The translations under genes and the position numbers were made by a program. Below are positions 18,003 to 28,321 of a stretch of DNA of 64,000 nucleotides, piece by piece. The DNA comes from Flavobacterium jumunjinense. Its GTDB lineage: Bacteria > Bacteroidota > Bacteroidia > Flavobacteriales > Flavobacteriaceae. Numbering within the stretch: position 1 is the stretch's first letter; each line of letters starts with the position of its first letter. The notes under the pieces are model-generated. The model worked only from the letters and a program-made list of their open reading frames with translations. It was not told where the DNA came from and ran no database searches. Where the stretch lies: assembly GCF_021650975.2 (NCBI RefSeq), contig NZ_CP091285.1, positions 4,526,001 to 4,590,000 on the forward strand, given 5' to 3'.

Positions 18003-21000
18003 TTATCGTTTTAATGAAAAATGTGCTTTAAATACTTTCTTTTGTTGGTTTTCTTCATACTCTACTGTGAACCAGTAATCTGCTGAAGGTAATTGTTTAC
18101 CGTTAAAGGTACCATCCCAACCTTGGCTTTCCGGGCTGATTTGTTTGATCAATTTACCGTATCGGTCAAAGATATAAATTTTTGTGTTAGATTGACCTCT
18201 TAATGAAAAAATATTCCAAGTTTCATTATACCCATCTCCATTTGGTGTAAAGAACTTAGGATAATCAACTACTAAAATACTCTTTTCTAGATAAGTACAA
18301 CCTTTTTCATCTACTACTGTAACAATATGTTCTCCTGCACTTACTCCTGTAAATACATTCGAATCTTGAAGATCTCGATCATCTAATTGATATAAAAGAC
18401 TTCCATTTCCGTCTATTACTGTTATTGTTATTGTTGCATTATCTGTAAATGCATTTGTTACTGTATAGGTGAAATCTGTAGCGTTATTGATCTCGTTTAC
18501 TGTTATTGTATTTGATGTATTCGAACACCCTGTAGTTATGTTTTGAACCTCTACATAATAAGATCCAGCTTCTGTAGCATCATAGGTACTTTGTGTTGCT
18601 GTTGGAATTGGTGCTCCATTGAAATACCAATTGAAATCATAATTTGCAGTATTTGGTATTCCTGAATCTAAATGATGACTTTGGAATACTAAACCTGTTG
18701 ATAATTCAACACAAATTGAACCATCTAACAATACAGGTTGCGGTAATGGGTTTACAATTTGAGTATACTGTCTTGGCACTCCTAAACAATCTCCTAATCT
18801 TGGTGTAAAGGTATAAACTGCCGTTCCTGCTACCAATCCTGTAGTGGTTAAAACATGATCTATCAAGTGAATATTACTTGTAGAAACACCACTTGTAACT
18901 CCTCCTGTTACCGCTACTCCATTCAACTGAACACTCCACTCGTAAACTACATTGTTGTTTCCTGATGCTACCGTAACATTAGGCATCTCTCCACTACAAA
19001 TTGCGTTTATAGAACCCGAGAATGTTAAATCATCAACCGGTACTGGATTTACTGTAATTGTAATATCAACAACCGTTCCTGCACAAATACCCATTGTTGG
19101 AGTTACATGATACACAACCGTTGAAGCCGTTAAATTTGCAGTCGTTAAAGTATCTGTAATCATTGATCCTGAACCATTACTCATTCCAGAAACTGTTCCT
19201 CCTGAAACAACTTCTGAAGTCCAACTAAAACTTGCTCCTGGATAATCATCTGAAAACAAACTAATTTGTGTCGTTTCTCCTGAACATATCGAATCATCAA
19301 TAACAGTATAATCAACCGATGGAATTGGATTAATTCGAACCGTAAAAGTTTGAGTTTGTCCAATACAATCAGCAACACCATAAGTTGTAACTACTAAATC
19401 TACTGGTAAAAACTGCCCTGTTTGTAATGTAAGGTTTTGATTTAAGACAATTGGCCCTACTCCATTTCCTGAAATAATTTCATTTATTCCTTGTGCTGAA
19501 GCTGTCCAATAAATTGTTGCTCCTGGAACATCTGATGTTATTGTTACATCCATAGCCTCTCCATCGCAAATCGTTGGCGTGTTATTCACAATAGTAACTG
19601 TTGGGGCAATAGTAACTGTTATCACTCCATTATCTGTCGCTTGTGGTGCACAACCTCCTGTTGTTGTTATTGTATAAGGATAAACTCCTGGAGCACTTGG
19701 CGTTCCGCTTATGCTTGCAACTCCTGTTACTGCATTATAAGAACTTGTTACTCCTGTTGGTAAACCTGTAACAACTACATTCGTTGCTGTTCCTAAAACT
19801 TGATAGTTGATCGAACTTAATGAAAAGTTCTCACAAATTGTTTGGTTCTCTGTCGCTACATCAGAAATCAATGTTAATGTCGTTGCTGCTGAAATAACAA
19901 CTGTTGATGTCATTGTTAATGCACTATTACAACTTGTCGTTGGATTAGTTACCAACGTTAAGTTTATTGTTTGGTTTGTAGTAGCATTAGCCACCATTAC
20001 CGTTGCTGATCCTGAAGCACTCAACGTAACTGGACTAGCAGGTAAACCTGAAACTCCTGTATAACTAACTTGCGACCCTGGTGTTCCTGTAATAGTAAAC
20101 ACAGCATTTGTAGCAGAACAAATTGGACCATTGTTGGTTATACTTGTAACATTAGGTAATGGATTAACCACTACTGTTGCTGAATTACTTAAGTTTCTTA
20201 AACAGCTTCCTATAAAAATATCTATCAAATTAATCGTCTGCGTAGCCATTGCTCCTGCAACTGTTATTATGCCATTTCCAGAAGCATCTAAAACAATCGT
20301 CTGAGTTGTTGCAACTCCTGTTATTGCATAACTAACTGTAGCATTTGGCGTTCCAACTATCGTGAAAATAGCATCTTCATTCTCACAAATTGGTCCGTTT
20401 CCTATTACACTTGTAACATCTGGAATCGCATTAACTACAATCGTTGCTGTATTGGTTAATGGCGAAATACAATTTGTTGTTGTGTTTTCGATAAATGATA
20501 ATGTAACAGTCTGATCTGTTGTTGCTGCTGTTACTGTTATTATTCCATTCCCAGAAGCATCTAGAAGAACTGTTTGTGTAGCTACAACTCCTGTAATGGT
20601 ATAACTCACTGTAGCATCAGGCGTTCCAACTATCGTAAAAATAGCATCTTCGCCTTCGCAAATTGGACTGTTAGTCGTTAAACTTGTTACCGTTGGCAAC
20701 GGATTTACAGTTATTGTTGCTGTATCTGTTACTACTAATGAACAAGTAGTTGTTGGATTTGTAATTAATGTTAATCCAATCGTCTGATCTACTGTAGCTG
20801 CTGTAACTGTTATTGTTCCATTTCCTAAAGCATCTAAAGTGATACTTTGAGCAACCGTATTTAAAGTATAATCTACAACTGCATCTGGCGTTCCAACTAT
20901 AGTAAAAATAGCATCCGATCCTGCACAAATAGGTCCGTTTCCACTTAAACTTGTTAAAACAGGCAGTGGATTTACCGTAATTGTAGCCGTATTTGTTACT

Positions 21001-24000
21001 ACTGATGAACAAGTAGTTGTTGGGTTTGTAATTAACGATAAAGTAATCGTTTGATCTACTAGCGCTCCAACTATAGTAACAACTCCGTTTCCAGAAGCAT
21101 CTAAAGTAATACTTTGAGCACCTGTATTATCGGTATAATCAACAACTGCATCAGGTGTTCCAACTAGCGTGAAAATAGCATCTTCGCCTTCGCAAATTGG
21201 ACTGTTTGTCGTTAAACTTGTTACTGTTGGTAATGGATTTACAGTTATTGTTGCTGTATCTGTTACTACTGAGGAACAAGTAGTTGTTGGATTTGTAATT
21301 AATGTTAACGCAACTGTTTGATCAACTGTAGCTACTGTAACTGTTATTGTTCCATTTCCTAAAGCATCTAAAGTGATACTTTGAGCAACCGTATTTAAAG
21401 TATAATCTACAACTGCATCGGGCGTTCCAACTATAGTAAAAATAGCATCTTCGCCTGCACAAATTGGACCATTAGTCGTTAAACTTGTTATTGTTGGTAA
21501 TGGATTTACAATTATTGTTTCTGTATCTGTTAATGAACTAACACAACTTCCTACTGAAATAGATGATAATTCAATCATTTGATTAATCATTGCTCCTACT
21601 ACTGTAACTGTTCCGTTTCCAGAAGCATCCAAAATAACAGTATCCGTTGTAGTTCCTCCATCTAAAGTATAAGTAACGGTAGCGTTAGCAGTACCATCTA
21701 GCGTAAAAATAGCATCTTCGCCCGCACAAATTGGTCCGTTCCCACTTAAACTCGTTAAAACTGGCAACAGAACTACTGTTATAGTTGTTGCATCAGTTAC
21801 TACTGAAGAACATGTAGTCGTTGGGTTTGTAATTAATGATAAAGTAATTGTTTGGTCTACTAGCGCTCCAACTATAGTAACAACTCCGTTTCCAGAGCCA
21901 TCTAAAGTAATACTTTTTGCACCAATATTATCAGTATAATCAACAACTGCATCGGGCGTTCCAACTATCGTGAAAACAGCATCTTCGCCTGCACAAATTG
22001 GACTATTTGTCGTTAAACTTGTTACTGTTGGCAACGGGTTAACAGTTATTGTTGCTGTATCTGTTACTACTAATGAACAAGTAGTTGTTGGATTGGTAAT
22101 TAATGTTAACGCAACTGTTTGATCTACTGCAGCTGCTGTAACTATTATTGTTCCATTTCCTAAAGCATCTAAAGTAATACTTTGAGCAACTGTATTTAAA
22201 GTATAATCAACAACTGCATCAGGCGTTCCAACTACTGTAAAAATAGCATCTTCGCCTGCACAAATCGGTCCGTTTCCACTTAAACTTGTTAAAACAGGCA
22301 ATGGATTTACCGTAATTATTGCTGTATTTGTTACTACTGATGAACAAGTAGTTGCTGGGTTTGTAATTAACGATAAAGTAATCGTTTGATCTACTAGCGC
22401 TCCAATTATAGTAACAACTCCGTTTCCAGAAGCATCTAAAGTAATACTTTGAGCACCTGTATTATCGGTATAATCAACAACTCCGTCAGGCGTTCCAACT
22501 ATCGTAAAAATAGCATCTTCACCTGCACAAATTGGACTGTTTGTCGTTAAACTTGTTACTGTTGGCAACGGGTTAACAGTTATTGTTGCTGTATCTGTTA
22601 CTACTAATGAACAAGTAGTTGTTGGATTGGTAATTAATGTTAACGCAACTGTTTGGTCAACTGTAGCTGCTGTAACTGTTATTGTTCCATTTCCTAAAGC
22701 GTCTAAATTGATACTTTGTGCAACCGTATTTAAAGTATAATCTACAACTGCATCGGGCGTTCCAACTATAGTAAAAATAGCATCTTCACCTGCACAAATC
22801 GGACTATTAGTCGTTAAACTCGTTATTGCTGGTAATGGATTAACTGTAATCGTTGCTGTATTTGTTAATGGAGTAACACAACTTCCTACGGAAATAGATG
22901 ATAATTCAATCATTTGATTAATCATTGCACCTACTACTGTAACTGTTCCGTTTCCAGAAGCATCCAAAACAACAGTATCCGTTGTACTTCCACCATCTAA
23001 AGTATAAGTAACCGTAGCATTAGCAGTACCAACTAGCGTGAAAATAGCATCTTCGCCTGCACAAATTGGTCCAGTTCCACTTAAACTCGTTAAAACTGGT
23101 GTAGGCGTTACAACTAAATTAAAGGTCGTCGTATTATAAACTGTTGGATCAGCAATTTCTTGAATTCTAACATAAATCACTTGATTTGTACCATTAAAAG
23201 CTGCGTAAGGTGTAGCTGCATCTGTAGTAGTAACAGTATAATCATCTGCTCCTGCTTGTGAGGTATAATAAGTAATATCATAAAGAGCAGGATTATTACT
23301 TCCTATTACTGTAGCATCTTGAGAAGTTAAATCAAAAATTTCAAAATCATCATTACTAGGGTCATCACAAACAACCATATCGGATGGTTGGACAATAATC
23401 ACACCACAATTTATAATAACCTGAAACTCTATAAACTCAGCACATGCACTGTTATTTACATCTTCCACACGTACATATATAGTAGTATCTGCAAGTGGAT
23501 TTGGTGTATATGCTGTTGGATTAGCTATATATGTAGGAACCGTTGTTCCACCAGAAAAAGAATCAAAAAGATCCAAATAGAAACTAACATTAAAGTCTGC
23601 TGGATTCTCTGGAGCGACCATAGCTGGTATAACAGAAGTTAAATCATAAACAGGGGCACAATCGTTCATCGCTCCAATGAGGTCTGGAGGCGTATTAAGA
23701 ACTGGGGGTGAAGAAAAATAAACATCTACTTGATCAGTTGCAACATCAGAACAACCAGGTCTAGTAACCCTTACTTCCCAAGTTCCAGATTGACTTACTG
23801 TTAAACTATTTGTTGTTGTTGTAGTTTGCAAAACAGCAGGTGTTCCAAGATACCACTCATAGGTTGGTGTACCTGGAGTTGTTGGCGCTTGATTGAATGT
23901 TGCTGTTAATGTTGTACTAGTAATAGTTGACGAACAAAATAATTGGTCAGGACCAAGGTCGACACCACAAACAATATCACAATCTGTTGTTGCAGTAGAA

Positions 24001-24488
24001 CTATTTAATAAATCTAATTGGATAAAACCCGGGTTATTTGAAAAATTTGTTACCAATAACACATAAAACTCACCTGCATTCACGCCGTTTAATGAAAAAT
24101 TTTCTACAGCCGAAACCGAATAACTACATGCTGCAATGTTATTTACAGTAGCGCCTGGACTATATTCAAACAAATCTGTACAGTTAGGTCCTGTAAAAGG
24201 TCCCCAAACAATAAAATCAACATCTTGATTATTATATGCTGGTGCATTATTTCCTTGATGCAAAGAAAAATTAAAATTTCCCGAGGTTCCTACTTGAAAG
24301 TAAAACCATGCAGGATTAGGAGTAGTATTTAAACATCCTATAGTTCCCAAACTTGCGACACCTGTTGAGTTTGGAAATGGCGCAACACTTCCCGAACAAA
24401 TAGCCGAAGCCGTATCACATGTAGGGGATTGTGAATAAATATTATTAAAAGTGATAATTAATAAAAATAAGTATAATATTCTTTTCAT
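18003..24488 (-). CDS. Giant repeat adhesin with type B T9SS sorting domain
   Basis: 2161 residues. Parts in order: signal peptide (MKRILYLFLLIITFNNIYSQ); an N-terminal CDTASAICSG domain common in flavobacterial T9SS cargo; a PKD-like domain with GPDQLFCSS; two roughly 90-residue CAEFIEFQV / VYNTTTFNLVV modules; twelve tandem Ig-like repeats of about 89 residues, each opening with a PICAGEDAIFT-like motif; further PKD/Ig-like domains; and a C-terminal type B sorting domain (FFTPNGDGYNETWNI, IFDRYGKLI, WDGTFNGKQLPS, KAHFSLKR). Such proteins are exported by T9SS and stay on or leave the cell surface; SprB-like adhesion is a reasonable guess. It is flanked by its own promoter and terminator. Confidence 0.9.
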   Translation of the reverse strand: MKRILYLFLLIITFNNIYSQSPTCDTASAICSGSVAPFPNSTGVASLGTIGCLNTTPNPAWFYFQVGTSGNFNFSLHQGNNAPAYNNQDVDFIVWGPFTGPNCTDLFEYSPGATVNNIAACSYSVSAVENFSLNGVNAGEFYVLLVTNFSNNPGFIQLDLLNSSTATTDCDIVCGVDLGPDQLFCSSTITSTTLTATFNQAPTTPGTPTYEWYLGTPAVLQTTTTTNSLTVSQSGTWEVRVTRPGCSDVATDQVDVYFSSPPVLNTPPDLIGAMNDCAPVYDLTSVIPAMVAPENPADFNVSFYLDLFDSFSGGTTVPTYIANPTAYTPNPLADTTIYVRVEDVNNSACAEFIEFQVIINCGVIIVQPSDMVVCDDPSNDDFEIFDLTSQDATVIGSNNPALYDITYYTSQAGADDYTVTTTDAATPYAAFNGTNQVIYVRIQEIADPTVYNTTTFNLVVTPTPVLTSLSGTGPICAGEDAIFTLVGTANATVTYTLDGGSTTDTVVLDASGNGTVTVVGAMINQMIELSSISVGSCVTPLTNTATITVNPLPAITSLTTNSPICAGEDAIFTIVGTPDAVVDYTLNTVAQSINLDALGNGTITVTAATVDQTVALTLITNPTTTCSLVVTDTATITVNPLPTVTSLTTNSPICAGEDAIFTIVGTPDGVVDYTDNTGAQSITLDASGNGVVTIIGALVDQTITLSLITNPATTCSSVVTNTAIITVNPLPVLTSLSGNGPICAGEDAIFTVVGTPDAVVDYTLNTVAQSITLDALGNGTIIVTAAAVDQTVALTLITNPTTTCSLVVTDTATITVNPLPTVTSLTTNSPICAGEDAVFTIVGTPDAVVDYTDNIGAKSITLDGSGNGVVTIVGALVDQTITLSLITNPTTTCSSVVTDATTITVVLLPVLTSLSGNGPICAGEDAIFTLDGTANATVTYTLDGGTTTDTVILDASGNGTVTVVGAMINQMIELSSISVGSCVSSLTDTETIIVNPLPTITSLTTNGPICAGEDAIFTIVGTPDAVVDYTLNTVAQSITLDALGNGTITVTVATVDQTVALTLITNPTTTCSSVVTDTATITVNPLPTVTSLTTNSPICEGEDAIFTLVGTPDAVVDYTDNTGAQSITLDASGNGVVTIVGALVDQTITLSLITNPTTTCSSVVTNTATITVNPLPVLTSLSGNGPICAGSDAIFTIVGTPDAVVDYTLNTVAQSITLDALGNGTITVTAATVDQTIGLTLITNPTTTCSLVVTDTATITVNPLPTVTSLTTNSPICEGEDAIFTIVGTPDATVSYTITGVVATQTVLLDASGNGIITVTAATTDQTVTLSFIENTTTNCISPLTNTATIVVNAIPDVTSVIGNGPICENEDAIFTIVGTPNATVSYAITGVATTQTIVLDASGNGIITVAGAMATQTINLIDIFIGSCLRNLSNSATVVVNPLPNVTSITNNGPICSATNAVFTITGTPGSQVSYTGVSGLPASPVTLSASGSATVMVANATTNQTINLTLVTNPTTSCNSALTMTSTVVISAATTLTLISDVATENQTICENFSLSSINYQVLGTATNVVVTGLPTGVTSSYNAVTGVASISGTPSAPGVYPYTITTTGGCAPQATDNGVITVTIAPTVTIVNNTPTICDGEAMDVTITSDVPGATIYWTASAQGINEIISGNGVGPIVLNQNLTLQTGQFLPVDLVVTTYGVADCIGQTQTFTVRINPIPSVDYTVIDDSICSGETTQISLFSDDYPGASFSWTSEVVSGGTVSGMSNGSGSMITDTLTTANLTASTVVYHVTPTMGICAGTVVDITITVNPVPVDDLTFSGSINAICSGEMPNVTVASGNNNVVYEWSVQLNGVAVTGGVTSGVSTSNIHLIDHVLTTTGLVAGTAVYTFTPRLGDCLGVPRQYTQIVNPLPQPVLLDGSICVELSTGLVFQSHHLDSGIPNTANYDFNWYFNGAPIPTATQSTYDATEAGSYYVEVQNITTGCSNTSNTITVNEINNATDFTYTVTNAFTDNATITITVIDGNGSLLYQLDDRDLQDSNVFTGVSAGEHIVTVVDEKGCTYLEKSILVVDYPKFFTPNGDGYNETWNIFSLRGQSNTKIYIFDRYGKLIKQISPESQGWDGTFNGKQLPSADYWFTVEYEENQQKKVFKAHFSLKR
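20100..23090 (-). repeat. Twelve tandem Ig-like coding repeats, about 268 bp each
   Basis: Twelve units within the 2161-residue adhesin, counted by the PICxxxDAIFT motif. Three subtypes occur: A (TLDGGxTTDT), B (LNTVAQ) and C (DNTGAQ or DNIGAK). In protein order they read A-B-C-B-C, A-B-C-B, then three diverged units. Neighbouring units of the same subtype are nearly identical in DNA, which points to recent duplication. Boundaries are approximate. Confidence 0.85.
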
Positions 24489-24526
24489 TATTTATATTTA
24501 TATTGTTAATTTATAATAGTAGCTAA

Positions 24527-24534
24527 CAAATTTA
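24527..24534 (-). promoter_or_regulatory. Candidate -7 box for the giant adhesin gene
   Basis: The minus strand TAAATTTG matches TAnnTTTG, 38 bases before the ATG. No TTG lies at the right distance. Confidence 0.35.
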
Positions 24535-24608
24535 ACAAAATAATAGTTCTATACTAATATTTTCACCAATAATTAATGTTAATCCCATTTTTTTTAATTT
24601 AATTGATT

Positions 24609-24616
24609 TATCTTTG
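24609..24616 (+). promoter_or_regulatory. Candidate -7 box for folE
   Basis: TATCTTTG matches TAnnTTTG, 36 bases before the folE ATG; the -33 region has only a T-run. Confidence 0.45.
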
Positions 24617-24652
24617 CCCCTATTAAAAAAATGCTATAACATAATAATTATA

Positions 24653-25324
24653 ATGATTAATAAAGACGATTTTCAAGAAGAAATAGGTGATAATCATATT
24701 GCAACTAGTGCAGAAACTCCTTTAAGAAAAGATGCTTTTAATTTATCCGATGATGAAAAAATTGAAAGTATAAAAAAAGATGTTGAAAGTATTTTAACCA
24801 CTCTTGGGATGGATCTTACTGATGATAGTTTGAAAGGAACCCCAAATAGAGTTGCTAAAATGTTTGTAAAAGAAATTTTTGGTGGTTTAAATCCTGATAA
24901 AAAACCAAGTTCTTCAACCTTTGACAATAAATATAAATATAATGAGATGCTTGTTGAAAAAAACATCGTTGTTTATTCAACTTGTGAGCACCATTTATTA
25001 CCTATTGTAGGAAGAGCTCACGTTGCATATATATCTAACGGAACTGTTGTTGGACTTTCAAAAATGAACAGAATTGTTGATTATTTTGCAAAAAGACCAC
25101 AAGTACAAGAACGTTTAAATATTCAAATTGTTCAAGAATTGCAACAAGTTCTTGGAACAGAAGATGTAGCTTGTGTTATTGACGCAAAACATTTATGTGT
25201 TAATTCAAGAGGAATTAAAGACATTGAAAGTAGTACTGTAACTGCTGAATTTGGTGGTAAATTTAAAGAGGATAAAACTAGGAGAGAGTTTTTAGATTAT
25301 ATCAAACTTGATACTAAATTTTAA
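24653..25324 (+). CDS. folE: GTP cyclohydrolase I
   Basis: Converts GTP to dihydroneopterin triphosphate for folate/pterin synthesis. 223 residues from the ATG at 24653; an upstream TTG at 24614 lies inside the promoter box and is rejected. Zinc ligands C111, H114 and C182 are present (YSTCEHHLLP, KHLCVNSRG), with the active-site H113. KGTPNRVAKM and GLSKMNRIVDYFAKRPQVQERL are family signatures. A structured intergenic element and cysS follow on the same strand. Confidence 0.95.
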   Translation: MINKDDFQEEIGDNHIATSAETPLRKDAFNLSDDEKIESIKKDVESILTTLGMDLTDDSLKGTPNRVAKMFVKEIFGGLNPDKKPSSSTFDNKYKYNEMLVEKNIVVYSTCEHHLLPIVGRAHVAYISNGTVVGLSKMNRIVDYFAKRPQVQERLNIQIVQELQQVLGTEDVACVIDAKHLCVNSRGIKDIESSTVTAEFGGKFKEDKTRREFLDYIKLDTKF

Positions 25325-25337
25325 CAATTTATTTTCA

Positions 25338-25432
25338 TAGCCCTGATAGTAGCGGCATCCTTTTATAGAGTACAAATGTAGCTTGCGAAATTTTACGCTA
25401 TAAAAGATAAAGCGAATAGCAGGAAATAGCTT
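25338..25432 (+). ncRNA. Structured intergenic RNA candidate (resembles the Flavo-1 type motif)
   Basis: The folE-cysS gap holds conserved-looking blocks AGCCCTGATAGTAGCGGC and GAATAGCAGGAAATAGC around a 9-bp perfect stem (CTTTTATAG 25360-25368 with CTATAAAAG 25398-25406). CCTG (25342-25345) can pair with CAGG (25420-25423) to close the structure. I recall these two blocks flanking a variable stem in many flavobacterial intergenic regions, and I believe this is the Rfam Flavo-1 motif; the name is from memory and not checked. Function unknown. Confidence 0.55.
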
Positions 25433-25453
25433 CAAAACAACAAAAACAACAAC

Positions 25454-26941
25454 ATGCAATTATACAAAAACCAAAGCCTCAAATTATACAACACCACTAG
25501 TGGTGAAAAAGAAACTTTCAAACCTATCCATGAAGGACATATAGGAATGTATGTTTGTGGACCAACGGTTTATAGTAATGTTCATCTTGGAAATGTGAGA
25601 ACTTTTATGAGTTTTGATGTTATTTACAGATATCTAAAACATATTGGCTATCAAATTCGTTATGTTAGAAATATAACGGATGCTGGACATTTAACGGATG
25701 ACGGTAATGTTGAAAATGACAGATTTGTTAAACAATCTCGATTAGAAAAATTAGAACCTATGGAAATTGTACAGAAATATACTGTAGATTTTCATAAGGT
25801 ATTGGATACTTTTAATTTTCTACCTCCAACGATTGAACCTACAGCAACTGGACACATTATTGAACAGATTGAATTAATTGAAAAACTAGTTGCAACTGGT
25901 TTTGCATATGAAAGCAAAGGTTCTGTGTATTTTGATGTTTTAGAGTATAACAAAAGAGGTTTAAATTATGGAGAATTAAGTAATCGTAATATTGAAGAAT
26001 TATTCACTAATACCCGAGATTTAGACGGTCAGAGTGAAAAGAAAAATCCTCAAGATTTCGCACTATGGAAAAATGCTTCTCCTGCACATATCATGAGATG
26101 GAACTCTCCTTGGGGTGAAGGTTTTCCTGGTTGGCATCTTGAATGTACTGCAATGAGTACAAAATACTTAGGTGAAAAATTTGATATTCATGGCGGAGGA
26201 ATGGACTTAAAATTTCCTCATCATGAATGTGAAGTAGCACAAGGGAAAGCATGTAATGGTGAATCTCCTGTTAACTATTGGATGCACACCAACATGCTCA
26301 CCATGAACGGATTGAGAATGAGTAAATCTACTGGTAACTATATTTTACCAATGGAATTAATTGAAGGTAAAAACGATTTCTTTGAAAAAGCTTTTAGTCC
26401 TAGTATTGTTCGTTTCTCTTTTCTCCAAGCACATTACAGAAGTGTCTTAGACATTTCTAATGAAGCAATGCTTGCCAGTGAAAAAGGTTTTAATCGTTTT
26501 GTTGAAGGACTTAAAATTGCTAAAAATTTACTACCGAGTAGTACTTCTACACTAGATATTACCAAATGGAGAGAAAGTTGCTACGATGCAATGAACGATG
26601 ATTTTAATACTCCTATATTATTAGCTCAATTATTTGAAGGTATACGTTTTATAAACCTTGTTAATGACAAAAAAGAGTCACTCACAGAAATAGATATTAC
26701 ATTACTATCAGATACTATTCGTATATTCTTAACCGATGTTTTAGGTATTAAAATTGAAACTAATAATGAAAACAACAATAGCTCAAAACTAGAAGGTGTT
26801 GTTCATATGCTAATTGAAATGAGAGATGAAGCTAGAGCAAACAAAAACTGGGCTTTATCAGACGAAATTAGAGATCGTTTATTAGCATTAGGTATTCAGC
26901 TAAAAGACGGAAAAGAAGGAACTGGTTTTAGTGTTAATTAG
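25454..26941 (+). CDS. cysS: Cysteinyl-tRNA synthetase
   Basis: Charges tRNA-Cys. 495 residues, class I fold. The HIGH-type motif is HLGN (44-47), the zinc ligands are C35, C231, H256 and E260 ([20 protein letters not shown]), and the KMSKS-type loop is RMSKS (288-292). The C-terminal DALR/anticodon region is of normal length. It starts 10 bases after the intergenic RNA candidate region and is followed 32 bases later by yidD. Confidence 0.96.
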   Translation: MQLYKNQSLKLYNTTSGEKETFKPIHEGHIGMYVCGPTVYSNVHLGNVRTFMSFDVIYRYLKHIGYQIRYVRNITDAGHLTDDGNVENDRFVKQSRLEKLEPMEIVQKYTVDFHKVLDTFNFLPPTIEPTATGHIIEQIELIEKLVATGFAYESKGSVYFDVLEYNKRGLNYGELSNRNIEELFTNTRDLDGQSEKKNPQDFALWKNASPAHIMRWNSPWGEGFPGWHLECTAMSTKYLGEKFDIHGGGMDLKFPHHECEVAQGKACNGESPVNYWMHTNMLTMNGLRMSKSTGNYILPMELIEGKNDFFEKAFSPSIVRFSFLQAHYRSVLDISNEAMLASEKGFNRFVEGLKIAKNLLPSSTSTLDITKWRESCYDAMNDDFNTPILLAQLFEGIRFINLVNDKKESLTEIDITLLSDTIRIFLTDVLGIKIETNNENNNSSKLEGVVHMLIEMRDEARANKNWALSDEIRDRLLALGIQLKDGKEGTGFSVN

Positions 26942-26973
26942 TGATTAATAATATCTACAGATAGAACAAAGAA

Positions 26974-27207
26974 ATGATAAAACAAATAGTCAAAATACTT
27001 GCTTTTCCTTTTATAATTTTAGTTCGTTTTTATCAAGTAGCCATTTCTCCATACACACCAGCAGCATGTAGGTTTGAACCAACATGTTCACATTATACCG
27101 TTGAAGCCCTAAAGAAACATGGCATTTTTAAAGGGGGTTGGTTAGCTATAAAACGAATACTAAGTTGTCATCCGTGGGGAAAAAGTGGCTATGACCCTGT
27201 CCCTTAA
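26974..27207 (+). CDS. yidD: Membrane protein insertion efficiency factor YidD
   Basis: 77 residues. An amphipathic N-terminal helix, then [30 protein letters not shown], and the C-terminal [14 protein letters not shown], which together define the YidD family. It helps YidC-dependent insertion at the inner membrane. It lies between cysS and lgt on the same strand. Confidence 0.94.
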   Translation: MIKQIVKILAFPFIILVRFYQVAISPYTPAACRFEPTCSHYTVEALKKHGIFKGGWLAIKRILSCHPWGKSGYDPVP

Positions 27208-27293
27208 AACTTGACACTATATCTTAAATTAATTTTAACATCTATACCAATTATATTCTTTAATTTTAAGCCCAATAAACAAAATAGTAAATT

Positions 27294-28247
27294 ATGCATT
27301 ACACATTAAACATGGTTTGGAATCCTTCGGAAGGAATAGATTTAGGTTTTTTTATGATTCGTTATTATAGTTTAATGTTTGTGGTTGCTTTCGGTTTAGG
27401 ATGGTATATAATGAAACCTATATTTAAGAGAGATAATTTACCAATTGAAAAACTTGATAATATTTTTGTTTACACCGTTATAGCAACTTTACTTGGTGCT
27501 AGATTGGGACATGTTTTTTTCTATGATTGGGATTATTTTAAAGATCATAAATTAGAAATTCTTCTTCCAATAAGAGAAAATGCACAATCAACACTATTTG
27601 GGTTTATTGAAGGTTGGGAATTTACTGGATTTGCAGGTTTAGCAAGTCACGGAGCTGCTATAGTAATAGTAATTGCAATGATAATTATTAAACGTAAAAA
27701 AATTATAGACAAACCGCTATTATGGATACTCGATAGAATAGTTATTCCCGTAGCAAGTGGTGCTATTTTTGTTCGTTTAGGTAACTTTTTTAACTCAGAA
27801 ATTGTTGGAACAGAAACAAACTCTCCTTTTGGAATAAAATTCATTAGAGATTGGTATTCTCCAAGACAAGCTTTTGAAAAAACAGGAATTCAAAATTCTA
27901 ATGATGCATACAAGGCTATTCAGAATAACTCAGAATTCTCAACAGTATTAGCTGATGTAGTTCCAAAACATCCTGCTCAGCTATATGAAGCATTTGGTTA
28001 TGTTTTTGTTTTTGCAATACTACTATATATGTATTGGAAAACAGATGCTAGAAACAAACAAGGCTTATTATTTGGAACTTTCTTAGTGTCTCTTTGGACA
28101 GTTCGTTTCTTCGTTGAATATGTAAAAGAAAGTCAAGGTGGTTTTGAAAGCGCTTTAGGCCTATTTTCAACAGGACAATGGTTGAGTATTCCTTTCATAA
28201 TTATCGGGCTATATTTTATCATCAAACCACAAATAGCAAAAAAATAA
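27294..28247 (+). CDS. lgt: Prolipoprotein diacylglyceryl transferase
   Basis: First enzyme of lipoprotein maturation; moves diacylglycerol from phosphatidylglycerol to the lipobox cysteine. 317 residues, seven membrane spans. The signature GLASHGAAI (115-123) and GAIFVRLGNFFNSEIVG with the essential Arg at 161 are clear. The C-terminal HPAQLYEA and VRFFVEYVKE are also typical. Several lipoproteins in this window would be its substrates. A very strong terminator follows. Confidence 0.95.
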   Translation: MHYTLNMVWNPSEGIDLGFFMIRYYSLMFVVAFGLGWYIMKPIFKRDNLPIEKLDNIFVYTVIATLLGARLGHVFFYDWDYFKDHKLEILLPIRENAQSTLFGFIEGWEFTGFAGLASHGAAIVIVIAMIIIKRKKIIDKPLLWILDRIVIPVASGAIFVRLGNFFNSEIVGTETNSPFGIKFIRDWYSPRQAFEKTGIQNSNDAYKAIQNNSEFSTVLADVVPKHPAQLYEAFGYVFVFAILLYMYWKTDARNKQGLLFGTFLVSLWTVRFFVEYVKESQGGFESALGLFSTGQWLSIPFIIIGLYFIIKPQIAKK

Positions 28248-28260
28248 AAAATATTTTATA

Positions 28261-28304
28261 AAAAATCGAGCACTAAAATAATTATTTTAGTGCTCGATTT
28301 TTTT
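28261..28304 (+). terminator. Bidirectional terminator between lgt and the 28322 gene
   Basis: A near-perfect 19-bp inverted repeat aaaaatcgagcactaaaat / attttagtgctcgattttt with a T-run on both strands. Confidence 0.9.
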
Positions 28305-28321
28305 ATATCTTACTTATACTA

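Noticed and set aside
19181..21012. Extra frames inside the giant adhesin (for example 19807-20064 plus and 20671-21012 minus)
   Set aside because: Shadows of the repeat coding sequence, without start context or family resemblance.
20100..23090. CRISPR-like regular repeats
   Set aside because: Units are about 268 bp, coding and in frame in a T9SS adhesin; there are no short direct repeats with unique spacers and no cas genes.
24614..24652. Extended folE start at a TTG (24614)
   Set aside because: The TTG overlaps the TATCTTTG promoter box, and the added residues (PLLKKCYNIIII) do not fit the family.
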